The position numbers and the translations under genes are program-made. From Verrucomicrobiota bacterium (GTDB taxonomy: Bacteria > Verrucomicrobiota > Verrucomicrobiia > Verrucomicrobiales > DEV007), in assembly GCA_003402735.1 (NCBI GenBank), contig QQNE01000033.1, positions 1-42,005 of the forward strand: 42,005 nt of DNA. The letters run 5' to 3'. Below are positions 23,649-32,395 of this stretch, in pieces; within the stretch, counting starts at the first letter, position 1; every line of letters begins with the position of its first letter. The notes under the pieces are model-generated. The model was not told the DNA's origin, made no database searches, and saw nothing but the letters and a program-made list of their open reading frames with translations.

Positions 23649-26315
23649 TTATCGCTGCGGTGCCAACGTCAGGTTGTCGATGAAAAACGCGGCCTTTTCC
23701 GTTCCCTGACCACTGAAGAGGAGATAGTTCGCCACCTTCCACGAGGCCTTGCAGGGAATGCTGGGGAACTCCTTGGTCGTTCCATCCTCACGCGTCACCG
23801 TCACCGCATACTCCCCCGCGCCGGTGGTCGCCACGATGGCGATGCGCACCCACTCCCCAGGTTTGACCGACGCGAGCGCGACGCTGTTGGTGTTGTTGGC
23901 CACCAGATTCCCATTGATCCACCGCACAAAGGGACCGGCCGCAAACTCCCCGCCCTTGTCGCGCATCTCAAAGAACCAGCCGGCCCCGGGCTCGGCCATG
24001 AGGTCGAACTGGACGCGGAACCTGCCGGAGGTCCAATTCGGATGAATATCCAACACCGGATCATAACTGTGCACCAGCCCCGGCATGTCCTGAGCCTTCA
24101 GGCTGCGCCGACCGATCGGATGTCGCCCGAACGGGATGCGGGAAGACACCTCTTCCACAACGGCGAACCCCTGCCCGGTGACGGTCTCCTCGCGCGGCGG
24201 GGAATACCTGGCATTGCGAATCCCGATGCGGCCCGGCGGCGTCGATTCAAACGTCAGCTCCTCCACCCGATACTCCGGCACCGGCCAGGGCTTGGCCTCG
24301 CGCTCCCAGGTGGGGTAGTGATGCCCCTCGGCGGCCAGGGCGAGCCACGCGGAATCCTCCTTGCGCACCCCTGCCAGGGTCAGGTCCCAGGGCTTGAACC
24401 CCACCTTCGCGGCCGGGCTGCCCGCCTTCAGCCGAAAATCGCGCCTCACAAGATCCTCAAACTGGGGATCGGCGAAGAGGGAACCGGCATCGCGCCCCAT
24501 CCCCCGCCACTGTTCCCAAGTGAAGCTCCCCTTCGTGAGGTGCGCGGGCAGATTTCCATCGGTGGGCCAGTAGAGATTGTTGCGGAAGATCGTCGTGTCT
24601 CTCGGTTCGCCAGGGTCCGGGGGAAGGTTCAGCTTCCAGTTCCACTCTCCGCCATCCAACAAAGGCGCCGCCGGGTCCCAGACGACGACGTTGCGCTCGA
24701 ACTTGAAGGAGAGCCGGTCTTCATTCCGGCTGCGCTGGATCTGCGCGGAGCGGCCAAACGCGAAGATGTTGTTGCGCACGATGTTCGCATAACCGTAATG
24801 CTGGTGAAACCCAGCATTGGAGGTGTCGTGAACCAGATTCTGCTCCATGAGGGTGTCGGTGCTGCCCTCGTCGTTGTAAAGCCCCCATCCCCCGTAACGG
24901 TGGCTCGCGATGTGGTGGATGTGATTGCCCCGAATCACCGTGCCCGGTGAGGTGCCGAGTCCATAATATCCTCCCATGTCACTCAGATACGCCCAACCCA
25001 GGTGATGAATGTGATTGTTCTCTACGAGCGTCTCGCGCGACAGACTCTCCCCGTAACCCCAATTCCAACCGGCGCTGATCCCGGTGTAATAGAGATCCGC
25101 GATGTCACAATGCCTCACCGAGCAATTCCGCGTGTGGGTGAGAAACACCCCACAAGCGCTCGGGTGCAATCGCCCCGCGTGGTGGATGATGCAGTCGTCC
25201 ACCACGATGTGATGATTGACACGAGCCTCGTCAGGTCTTTTGGATTCACCGATGCGCACGCCACCACCGCCCAAATCATGAAAGTGGCAATGCCTCACCA
25301 CGGACCCCGAGCAACCGTTTCTAAAATAGACACCGTGCAGGCCCAGCCTGGCGAATTCACAATTCTCCAGCCGGATCCCGCTGCTGTCTTGAAACTCAAC
25401 AGCTCCGTCCGCACCCACGGCCGCCTGAGCGTCGTGCATCCCCGCCTCAGGATAGAGATAATTCCCGTGTTGAAACGATAGGCCGCGGAGCGTCAGGTCC
25501 CTCACGCCATTGCCAATGACAAGTTTGTCCGTCCGGGGCGCGGTCACCTCCACGCTCTTCAAGTCCTCGCCCGGGAGCGGAAGATAACACACCTCGTTCG
25601 CGACCGCGTCCAGATACCATTCTCCCGGCGCATCCAGGGCGGCCCGGAAATTTTCCATCCAATACCGCTGGTCCGGTTCAAAAACGACAAACGGATAGGC
25701 AGCGCGCCCCTTGATGCGCACGGCCTGGGCACTGTCATCGAGCGCGGCGATGCGACACTGACCGACCGCCCAAGCGTGGGTCACGGTCAGGAGCACCTCG
25801 TCCCGTTCCGGTTCCGGCACCGCCTTGAGCATGGCGTAGGGTTCCGGAGCCACGGCGAAGGCGTGAAAATTCACGTCCTTGTCCAGCCCGGGAAACACGC
25901 CAGGATCGACGGCATCGGCGATATGATCGTAACCTTGGTTCGGGGTCCGTGCGCGGACGGCTCGTCTTCCGTTGACCCAGAGCTGCTCGAATTTCCACTC
26001 CGGTCCGGGGACCTTCGCCTTCCAAAGCCCGCCGCCCGCCTCGCGCCAGCCCCGGATCACACAACCACCACTGAAGACGGGCCGAGTCCCCGGCGCGGCC
26101 TCCCAAGTCACCTGCGAGTCCTCCTCCCCGAGCGACAACGGCTCCTTCAATGGGTAGACCCCGGACTCCACCACGATCCGCACCGGCTTGGCCACCTTCC
26201 GCGCCGCATCGCGCGCGGACTCAGGCGTGGCGATGGGCCCGTTAGGCGACAAATGGATTTCCGAGGCAAAGCCCGGGCAGACCAACAGGATGCAGAGGAG
26301 AACGGGTCGAAACAT
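23649..26315 (-). CDS. Secreted right-handed parallel beta-helix protein (GH141-like)
   Basis: The product is 888 residues with a signal peptide (FRPVLLCILLVCPGFASE). It starts with the beta-helix glycosidase entry IHLSPNGPIATPESARDAARKV and VESGVYPLKEPL. A long series of short coils follows (LENCEFARLGLHGVYFRNG, VVRHCHFHDLGGGGVRIG, VIRGNHIHHIASHRYGGWG), and a C-terminal sandwich of about 200 residues ends in FFIDNLTLAP. The N-terminal layout resembles GH141 and related carbohydrate-active beta-helix families; no activity is assigned. The ATG at 26315 is chosen because the signal peptide starts there; the open frame continues to 26603 but overlaps the divergent gene at 26444. Confidence 0.88.
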   Translation of the reverse strand: MFRPVLLCILLVCPGFASEIHLSPNGPIATPESARDAARKVAKPVRIVVESGVYPLKEPLSLGEEDSQVTWEAAPGTRPVFSGGCVIRGWREAGGGLWKAKVPGPEWKFEQLWVNGRRAVRARTPNQGYDHIADAVDPGVFPGLDKDVNFHAFAVAPEPYAMLKAVPEPERDEVLLTVTHAWAVGQCRIAALDDSAQAVRIKGRAAYPFVVFEPDQRYWMENFRAALDAPGEWYLDAVANEVCYLPLPGEDLKSVEVTAPRTDKLVIGNGVRDLTLRGLSFQHGNYLYPEAGMHDAQAAVGADGAVEFQDSSGIRLENCEFARLGLHGVYFRNGCSGSVVRHCHFHDLGGGGVRIGESKRPDEARVNHHIVVDDCIIHHAGRLHPSACGVFLTHTRNCSVRHCDIADLYYTGISAGWNWGYGESLSRETLVENNHIHHLGWAYLSDMGGYYGLGTSPGTVIRGNHIHHIASHRYGGWGLYNDEGSTDTLMEQNLVHDTSNAGFHQHYGYANIVRNNIFAFGRSAQIQRSRNEDRLSFKFERNVVVWDPAAPLLDGGEWNWKLNLPPDPGEPRDTTIFRNNLYWPTDGNLPAHLTKGSFTWEQWRGMGRDAGSLFADPQFEDLVRRDFRLKAGSPAAKVGFKPWDLTLAGVRKEDSAWLALAAEGHHYPTWEREAKPWPVPEYRVEELTFESTPPGRIGIRNARYSPPREETVTGQGFAVVEEVSSRIPFGRHPIGRRSLKAQDMPGLVHSYDPVLDIHPNWTSGRFRVQFDLMAEPGAGWFFEMRDKGGEFAAGPFVRWINGNLVANNTNSVALASVKPGEWVRIAIVATTGAGEYAVTVTREDGTTKEFPSIPCKASWKVANYLLFSGQGTEKAAFFIDNLTLAPQR

Positions 26316-26443
26316 GGCGGGACCGCACCCACCTTCACCACGCTCCAGCAGGTGGCAAATCCAAATCCCTGAGGCATCGGATCGATACCACCAAAGTTCC
26401 AATTTCTGCGCTTTCGCAGCCGTGCCGTGCGTCTCATCCCCAG

Positions 26444-27004
26444 ATGAACCTCGTCTCCACGTGGATCCGATGCGCCTGGTTGCTGGTCGCCCTCCTCCCT
26501 GCCAATCTTCCCGCCTCGGCCCCGACCGAAGCAGGTCGGTTCGAGATCGAGGTCTGGCTCGTCGAACTTCCGCGCGAGGTGCCCGGGGAATCGACGCTCT
26601 CATTGCCGCTTCCCGGACGCTTGCAACTCTCCGACATCGATTCCGCGACTTGGCTGGAATCGACCGGCGGTGAAAACGCCGCCAGCAGCCACCTGCTCCT
26701 CGAAGTCAAGAGCCGGGAGGAGTTCTCGGTCGAGCTGCCCACGGTGGGTTGCTCCTTTCACGGCACCGGCTCGCTTCAAGAGGGAACGATCGTTTTTGAG
26801 CTCGTCACGATCGACAACCCGAACCGTCCCGAGATGGATTGCGCCCTGGGAAAAAACCCGACGCCCTCCTCCAGCCCCGCGGGTCGCGCCTCGGCCCGGG
26901 AGAACCGCCTCGCGGTCCGGCAATCCGACACTATGGTCTTCGTTCCGGTGGATCGCGGAGACGGGCGCAGGCGTCTCATTCTGTGGCGGGCCGGAAACCG
27001 CTGA
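26444..27004 (+). CDS. Small secreted protein of unknown function
   Basis: The product is 186 residues with an N-terminal signal sequence (IRCAWLLVALLPANLPASA). The mature part has beta-rich segments (RFEIEVWLVELPREVPG, FSVELPTVGCSFHGTGSL, GTIVFELVTIDNP), a Ser/Pro-rich linker and a last strand TMVFVPVDRGDGRRRLILW. I recognise no family; the pattern of a periplasmic beta-domain is all that can be said. It is divergent from the beta-helix gene and convergent with DAHP synthase, 4 bp from that gene's stop. Confidence 0.7.
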   Translation: MNLVSTWIRCAWLLVALLPANLPASAPTEAGRFEIEVWLVELPREVPGESTLSLPLPGRLQLSDIDSATWLESTGGENAASSHLLLEVKSREEFSVELPTVGCSFHGTGSLQEGTIVFELVTIDNPNRPEMDCALGKNPTPSSSPAGRASARENRLAVRQSDTMVFVPVDRGDGRRRLILWRAGNR

Positions 27005-27008
27005 CGGA

Positions 27009-28076
27009 TCAGGCCTTGAGGATGGCACGCCGCTCGCGAACAGCCGCCGCCAAACCATCGAGCAAGTCGGTGGTGGCTTCCCAATCGATGCACGCGTCGG
27101 TGACACTGACGCCATACCGGAGGTCGGCCGGATCGAGAATGGGTTGATTGCCCGCCTTGAGATGGCTCTCCACCATGACCGCCACGATGTGACGGGATCC
27201 GGAGGCGATTTGCTCCCCCAGATTCTTCGCCACGGCGATTTGCCGCTGCGGATCCTTCTGGCTGTTCCCGTGACTGCAATCCACCATCACGTAGGGCGGC
27301 AAACCGGCTTTCTCGAGCATCGCCACCACCCCGGCGACGCTTTCCGCATCGTAGTTCGGCCCGGCGGAGGATCCCCGCAGGATCACGTGACAGGTGTCAT
27401 TGCCCTTGGTCCGGACGATCGCGGTCATCCCGTTCTTGGTGACGGAGAGAAACGTGTGCGGACACCGGGCCGCCTCGATGGCATCGACCGCAATCCGGAT
27501 GCTGCCGCCGGTGCCGTTTTTGAAGCCGACCGGCATGGAGAGCCCGGAGGCGAGTTCCCGGTGCACTTGGCTTTCCGTGGTGCGGGCACCAATGGCGCCC
27601 CAGGAGATCAGGTCGGCGACGTATTGCGGGCTGATGGTGTCGAGAAACTCGGTTCCAGCGGGCACCCGCAAGTTGGCGACATCGACTAGCACCTGGCGTG
27701 CGGTGCGCAGGCCGCGATTGATGTCGTAGGTGTTGTCGAGCCCTGGATCATTGATCAAGCCCTTCCAGCCGACTGTGGTCCGGGGCTTCTCGAAATAGAC
27801 GCGCATCACGATTTCCAGATCTCCGGCGACCCTCGGGGCATAGGCCTTAAGCCGCTGGGCGTAATCGATGGCAGCCTCCGGATCGTGAATGGAACAGGGA
27901 CCAACAACCACCAGGAGACGGTCGGAGCTCCCTTTCAGGACCGCTTCGACGCCGCGACGGGACTCGAGCACGAAATGGGCGGCTTCATCATCCAAATGAA
28001 GCTCGTTGATCAACGTCTCAGGGGTAATGAGTTGGTCGATGCGCTCGATGCGAAGGTCATCGGTTACGATTGACAT
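27009..28076 (-). CDS. 3-deoxy-7-phosphoheptulonate (DAHP) synthase, type I alpha
   Basis: This 355-residue cytoplasmic enzyme condenses phosphoenolpyruvate and erythrose 4-phosphate in the first step of the shikimate pathway. It is close in length and sequence to the E. coli AroF/AroG/AroH group: VVVGPCSIHD, MRVYFEKPRTTVGWKG, NDPGLDNTYDINRGLR, the IGARTTESQVHRELASG signature, GFKNGTGG and VMVDCSHGNSQKDP with the metal ligands. The ATG at 28076 (SIVTDDLRIER) matches the family length. An ATG at 28109 adds 11 residues but falls inside the hairpin at 28095-28136. Feedback type cannot be read. It is divergent from the LOG gene. Confidence 0.95.
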   Translation of the reverse strand: MSIVTDDLRIERIDQLITPETLINELHLDDEAAHFVLESRRGVEAVLKGSSDRLLVVVGPCSIHDPEAAIDYAQRLKAYAPRVAGDLEIVMRVYFEKPRTTVGWKGLINDPGLDNTYDINRGLRTARQVLVDVANLRVPAGTEFLDTISPQYVADLISWGAIGARTTESQVHRELASGLSMPVGFKNGTGGSIRIAVDAIEAARCPHTFLSVTKNGMTAIVRTKGNDTCHVILRGSSAGPNYDAESVAGVVAMLEKAGLPPYVMVDCSHGNSQKDPQRQIAVAKNLGEQIASGSRHIVAVMVESHLKAGNQPILDPADLRYGVSVTDACIDWEATTDLLDGLAAAVRERRAILKA

Positions 28077-28094
28077 GGATCGGAAATCGGAAAG

Positions 28095-28136
28095 GGTTGC
28101 GGACGCCATTCAAGCCTGAATGGGCGGGTCTCAACC
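28095..28136. repeat. Extended imperfect hairpin in the DAHP synthase/LOG divergent region
   Basis: The core is CCATTCA (28106-28112), loop AGCC, TGAATGG (28117-28123). It is extended outward by GAC (28102-28104)/GTC (28128-28130) and GGTTG (28095-28099)/CAACC (28132-28136), with small bulges between. It could be a cruciform-type operator or a leader structure for either gene. No T-run follows. Confidence 0.45.
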
Positions 28137-28152
28137 GAAAGTTTTGACTTTC
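28137..28152. repeat. Second perfect hairpin abutting the first
   Basis: GAAAGT (28137-28142), loop TTTG, ACTTTC (28147-28152) is a perfect 6-base stem. It begins at the base after the previous hairpin ends and lies 32 bases before the LOG start at 28184. Confidence 0.45.
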
Positions 28153-28183
28153 TCCCTGTTCAGTCGACTCCCCCTTCTCTCCC

Positions 28184-29332
28184 ATGAGCAAAACGAAGAA
28201 GCGCCCGAGACAATCGCGGGCTGTTCACGATGAGGAACGGTTTGTCACCGACCTCGATTACACCGGCGGCTTTATCCACGATCTTCCCGGCCCCTCGGAA
28301 CACCTGGGCCTGGGTCAGGAAAGTTTTGAGGAACGGGTCGCCAAGTTGGTCAAGGACTGGGGCTGCAACGGCAAGGAGGATTACATCGCGGAGTTGATCA
28401 ACACCGCCCTCAAGCTGGCCAAGGACGGCTCGGAGGAGTTGGACCTCAAGATCGTCAACCGTGCGGTCAAGGAGATGCGCTACGCCAACCGCGTCTTTCT
28501 TCCCTACCGCAAGCGGCGCAAGATCACGGTCTTCGGCTCCGCTCGGACCCAACCTGGCGATGCCGAATACGAGGCCGCCGTGGAGTTCTGCCGACGCATG
28601 ACGGACCACGGCTTCATGGTCATCACCGGCGCAGGCCCGGGGATCATGGAGGCGGGCAACCTCGGAGCCGGTCCGGGAAACAGTTTCGGGCTCCGCATCC
28701 AGCTCCCGTTCGAAGCCGGTGCCAACTCGTTCATCGATGGCGACCCCAAGCTCATCAACTTCAAGTATTTCTTCACCAGGAAACTGTCGTTCGTGAAGGA
28801 AGCCCACGCCGCCGCCCTCTTCCCGGGGGGCTTCGGAACCATGGACGAGGGCTTTGAGACCATGACCCTCATCCAAACCGGGAAAGCGATCATCTTTCCC
28901 ATCGTCATGATCGATGCGCCGGGAGGGGTCTATTGGAAGGAGTTCCGCGACTTCATCTCCAATCACCTGCTCCGGCTCCGGCTCATCTCCGAAGAGGATC
29001 TCGATCTGTTCAAGGTCACCGATTCAGTGGACGACGCCGTCGACGAAATCGTCTCCTTTTACCGGGTCTTTCACTCCTATCGGTATGTTCGCGACAAACT
29101 CGTGATCCGACTGAATCATCCGATTTCCCAGGCCTCGGTGATTCGGCTCAACGATGAACATGGGGATTTCCTCCTCTCCGGCCGTTACGAACTCAGCAAG
29201 CCGTTGCCGGTCGAAGCCGACCAACCGGAAATCGCCGTCCTGCCCCGGCTCGTCTGCACCCCGCGCCGCAGCCATTACGGCAAAATGCGCAAGATGATCG
29301 ACGCCCTGAACCAATCCGAAATCACCACTTGA
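28184..29332 (+). CDS. LOG family protein (Rossmann fold nucleotide hydrolase-like)
   Basis: The product is 382 residues. The central part from about residue 105 is the LOG/lysine-decarboxylase-like fold: ITVFGSARTQPGD, VITGAGPGIMEAGNLGAG and the signature P214-GGFGTMDEGFE. LOG enzymes release free bases from nucleotide 5'-monophosphates. The extra N-terminal 100 residues (VTDLDYTGGFIHDLPGPSEHLG) and a C-terminal 100-residue tail make it longer than plant-type LOG proteins, as in the long bacterial TIGR00730-like group. The stop overlaps the next start (TTGA), so it appears translationally coupled to tlyA and nadK. Confidence 0.9.
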   Translation: MSKTKKRPRQSRAVHDEERFVTDLDYTGGFIHDLPGPSEHLGLGQESFEERVAKLVKDWGCNGKEDYIAELINTALKLAKDGSEELDLKIVNRAVKEMRYANRVFLPYRKRRKITVFGSARTQPGDAEYEAAVEFCRRMTDHGFMVITGAGPGIMEAGNLGAGPGNSFGLRIQLPFEAGANSFIDGDPKLINFKYFFTRKLSFVKEAHAAALFPGGFGTMDEGFETMTLIQTGKAIIFPIVMIDAPGGVYWKEFRDFISNHLLRLRLISEEDLDLFKVTDSVDDAVDEIVSFYRVFHSYRYVRDKLVIRLNHPISQASVIRLNDEHGDFLLSGRYELSKPLPVEADQPEIAVLPRLVCTPRRSHYGKMRKMIDALNQSEITT

Positions 29333-30060
29333 GCCAGCGCCTCGACCAGCTGCTCGTCGAGCGCGGCTTGGCGGACTCCCGGGAACAGGCCAAGCGCCTG
29401 ATTCTCGCCGGAGAGGTCACCGTCGAAGGTGTCCCCAGCCCGAAACCGGGTCAGAAGGTCCCGACCGACGCCGTCATCCTGCTCAAGGAGAAACCGCGCT
29501 ACGTCAGCCGCGGCGGATTGAAACTCGAGGCCGCGCTCGATGCGTTTGCCCTCGACGTGACCGGACGGGTTGGGATCGACATCGGTTCCTCCACCGGCGG
29601 CTTCACCGACTGCCTCCTGCAGCGGGGTGCCCTGCGGATCCATGCGTTCGATGTCGGCACCAACCAGCTGGCCTGGAAATTGCGCCAAGATCCCCGCGTT
29701 CGGTCCCGGGAGAAATTCAACTGCCGGGACCTGAGCCTGGCCGAGACCGGGGAACCGGGCGGCATCGTGGTCATCGACGTGTCCTTCATCTCCCTGACCC
29801 TGATCCTGCCCGCCGCGTTTCGGGTGCTGGACCCCGCCGGGGATCTTGTCTGCCTCATCAAACCGCAGTTTGAACTTGAGCGCGCCGACATCGGCAAGGG
29901 CGGCATTGTCCGTGATTCTTCGCTCCACCACCGGGCGGTGTCGAAAATCCAGGACTTCATCACGTCCACTTTGGACAAGGCGTGGAAAGGAATCATCGAC
30001 TCCCCCATTACCGGAACCGATGGGAACCGGGAGTTTCTTGCATGGCTGCGCCACGAATAG
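29329..30060 (+). CDS. tlyA: TlyA-family rRNA methyltransferase (S4 + FtsJ-like)
   Basis: The product is 243 residues. Residues about 1-60 are an S4 RNA-binding domain (RLDQLLVERGLADSREQAKRL, GEVTVEG). The rest is a FtsJ/RrmJ-type methyltransferase: YVSRGGLKLEAAL, the AdoMet loop DIGSSTGGFTDCLLQRGA, and the catalytic region VIDVSFISLTLILP and IKPQFE. Homologues 2'-O-methylate rRNA (TlyA) and are often named hemolysin A. The start is a TTG overlapping the preceding stop in TTGA; no later start preserves the S4 domain. Its 3' end overlaps nadK by 19 bp. The tlyA-nadK neighbourhood is common in bacteria. Confidence 0.92.
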   Translation: MSQRLDQLLVERGLADSREQAKRLILAGEVTVEGVPSPKPGQKVPTDAVILLKEKPRYVSRGGLKLEAALDAFALDVTGRVGIDIGSSTGGFTDCLLQRGALRIHAFDVGTNQLAWKLRQDPRVRSREKFNCRDLSLAETGEPGGIVVIDVSFISLTLILPAAFRVLDPAGDLVCLIKPQFELERADIGKGGIVRDSSLHHRAVSKIQDFITSTLDKAWKGIIDSPITGTDGNREFLAWLRHE

Positions 30061-30917
30061 GCATCGTTGCCAACACCCAGAAACCTGAGGCCCCCCAGGT
30101 TCTGGCCGGTTTGCGGGCGGCCTTTGCGAGGATGCAGCTCCACTGCCTCCTCGAAACCGACACCGCCGCGCTGTTGGGGGATCCGGACGGAATCCCGATC
30201 CAGGATCTCGCCGGCCAGGTCGATCTTCTGGTCCTGCTCGGAGGAGATGGCACCATCCTTCACCTCGCCAAACAGCTCGGTTCGCAGGTCAAGCCGATCG
30301 CCGCGATCAACATCGGCACCCTCGGCTTCCTGACCCTCGGCACCGCCGACCAGTTGGACGAAATCGCCGCGCAACTGGCCAACCGCCACTTCCGAACCAG
30401 TCACCGATCCGTCATCCGGGTCCGCACCTTTCTCCGGGACCAACTCATCGACGAGGGGCACGCGCTCAACGAGGTCTCCTTCAACCGCGGCCCCGTGACG
30501 CGCCTGGTCAGGATCGAACTCCGCATCAACGGGGATTTCGTGACCCGTTACGGGAGCGACGGTCTGATCATCGCCACGCCCACCGGTTCCACGGCCTATT
30601 CCCTTTCCGCGGGAGGGCCCATCATCGAGCCGGGCTCGGGCGTTTTGCTGATCACACCGGTTTGTCCGCACTCTCTCTCCAGCCGCCCCCTCGTGGTCAG
30701 CGACCTCTCCCGGATCGAGATCGCTGCCCCGGCGCAACGGGATGAGGTCTTTGTCACGATGGACGGCCAAGCCTCGCGCGCCATCACCCCCGAGCACCGC
30801 TTCGAAATCCAGCGCGCAGATTTTGATGTCCCGTTGGTGACGTCCCTGGCTTCCAGTTTCTTCCAGGTCCTTCGCCAAAAGCTGGATTGGTCCGGCAGCA
30901 ACGACTCCACCATCTGA
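30042..30917 (+). CDS. nadK: NAD kinase
   Basis: This 291-residue cytoplasmic enzyme phosphorylates NAD to NADP. Marks are RIGIVANTQKP at the N-terminus, the LLGGDGTILHLAK diacylglycerol-kinase-like loop, the ALNEVSFNRGP (NE) motif, and YGSDGLIIATPTGSTAYSLSAGGPI, the NAD-binding signature. The ATG at 30042 gives a start just before the first strand; the frame is open further upstream only inside tlyA. It overlaps tlyA by 19 bp and ends 2 bp before a sulfatase gene. Confidence 0.95.
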   Translation: MAAPRIGIVANTQKPEAPQVLAGLRAAFARMQLHCLLETDTAALLGDPDGIPIQDLAGQVDLLVLLGGDGTILHLAKQLGSQVKPIAAINIGTLGFLTLGTADQLDEIAAQLANRHFRTSHRSVIRVRTFLRDQLIDEGHALNEVSFNRGPVTRLVRIELRINGDFVTRYGSDGLIIATPTGSTAYSLSAGGPIIEPGSGVLLITPVCPHSLSSRPLVVSDLSRIEIAAPAQRDEVFVTMDGQASRAITPEHRFEIQRADFDVPLVTSLASSFFQVLRQKLDWSGSNDSTI

Positions 30918-30919
30918 TC

Positions 30920-32395
30920 ATGCAACCACTTCTCTCCACCGCCTGTTCGCTCTTCTGCGCGCTGGCGGCACACGCCGGGACGCGGCCCAATGTCCTGTTC
31001 CTCATGGCCGATGATTTTCGCCCGGAGATCGCCAGTTACGGCTCCGTGGCCCTCACCCCCAACCTCGACCGGCTCGCGCAGGCCGGTTTGCAATTCGATC
31101 GGGCCTACTGCCAGCAAGCTGTCTGCAATCCCTCGCGATCTTCCCTCCTCACCGGACGCCGCCCTGACACGCTCCGCATCTGGAACAACAGCACGCACTT
31201 CCGGGAACTGAATCCATCCGCGGTCACCCTGCCACAGTGGTTTCTCCAAAACGGCTACACCACCCGCTGCACCGGCAAGATCTTCCACAACTGGCACACC
31301 AAGGAACAGGGCGACCGCCGCTCCTGGAGCGCACCGGAATTTCTCCACTATGCCAACCACGGCGACGACGCACCCCAGGTCACCGGCCCGCTCCCTCCCA
31401 ATCTCTCCACCGCCAACATCCGGAACTACGGCAACGGCCCGATCTGCGAGTGTCGCGATGTCCCGGACGAAGCCTACTACGACGGCAGGGTCGCCGCAGA
31501 AGCCGTGAAGGTTCTCGCGGAAATCAAGAATCAACCGTTTTTCCTGGCAGTCGGCTTTTGGAAACCTCACGCCCCATTCAACGCGCCGAAGAAATATTGG
31601 GACCTCTACACCAGGGACCGTCTCCCACCGCTCGACGGACGCCGCCCTGACGGGGCCCCGGAAATCGCCTTTCACACCAGCTCCGAGATCCTCGGGGGCG
31701 GCCCTGGCAAGGTCACCCCCACTGCCGCACAGGCCGCGGAGTGGCGACACGGGTATTATGCCAATGTCAGCTATCTCGATGCCCAGATCGGCAAAGTCCT
31801 CGCGGCCCTGGAGGCACACGGCCTGACCGGAAACACCATCATCGCCTTCACCAGCGACCACGGCTATCACCTGGGCGAACACTCCTTGTGGGGCAAAACA
31901 TCCACCTTTGAATACGATGCCAGGGTCCCCCTTCTTTTCTCCGGCCGGGGCATCCAGGCGGGTGTCAGGACCCGTTCCCTCGCCGAGCTGACCGACTTGT
32001 TCCCCACCCTGACCGCTTTGTGCGGTCTCGACCAGCCGGCAGGTCTGCAGGGGCGCAGTCTCCTCCCCATCCTTCACGATCCATCCGCCTCCGTCCACGA
32101 AGCCGCGTTCACCCAGCACCCCCGTCCGGCCTACTACGACCGGGAGCCTTCGGGACTTCCCGCCGCCATGGGATACAGCGCCCGCACCGACAGGGTCCGC
32201 TACACCGAATGGAGGGAATGGAAGACCGGCAAGGTCATCGGCCGCGAGCTCTATGATCAATCTGCCGATCCCCGGGAACTGCGCAACCTGGCCGACGATG
32301 CGAGCGTCGCGCAAGAGCAAGAGCGGGCGGCCCGCCTCCTGCTCGAACAGTTTCCGCTTCACCTGGAACCGGAGCCTTCCAAGACGAGCTTGTAA
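30920..32395 (+). CDS. Secreted sulfatase, iduronate-2-sulfatase-like
   Basis: The product is 491 residues with a signal peptide (LLSTACSLFCALAAHAG). RPNVLFLMADDFRPEIASYG carries the first metal Asp pair. The formylglycine motif is C69-N-P-S-R in AVCNPSRSSLLTGRRPDT. TGKIFHNWH, WKPHAPFNAPKKYW and FTSDHGYHLGEHSLWGK complete the iduronate-2-sulfatase-like pattern. It needs an FGly-generating enzyme, not found in this window. It would remove sulfate from sulfated polysaccharides outside the cytoplasm. It starts 2 bp after the nadK stop, an odd operon partner for housekeeping genes. The last 37 bases overlap the 3' end of the opposite-strand propeller gene. Confidence 0.93.
   Translation: MQPLLSTACSLFCALAAHAGTRPNVLFLMADDFRPEIASYGSVALTPNLDRLAQAGLQFDRAYCQQAVCNPSRSSLLTGRRPDTLRIWNNSTHFRELNPSAVTLPQWFLQNGYTTRCTGKIFHNWHTKEQGDRRSWSAPEFLHYANHGDDAPQVTGPLPPNLSTANIRNYGNGPICECRDVPDEAYYDGRVAAEAVKVLAEIKNQPFFLAVGFWKPHAPFNAPKKYWDLYTRDRLPPLDGRRPDGAPEIAFHTSSEILGGGPGKVTPTAAQAAEWRHGYYANVSYLDAQIGKVLAALEAHGLTGNTIIAFTSDHGYHLGEHSLWGKTSTFEYDARVPLLFSGRGIQAGVRTRSLAELTDLFPTLTALCGLDQPAGLQGRSLLPILHDPSASVHEAAFTQHPRPAYYDREPSGLPAAMGYSARTDRVRYTEWREWKTGKVIGRELYDQSADPRELRNLADDASVAQEQERAARLLLEQFPLHLEPEPSKTSL

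Noticed and set aside
26316..26603. Upstream extension of the beta-helix protein
   Set aside because: It would overlap the divergent secreted protein and place the clear signal peptide inside the chain.
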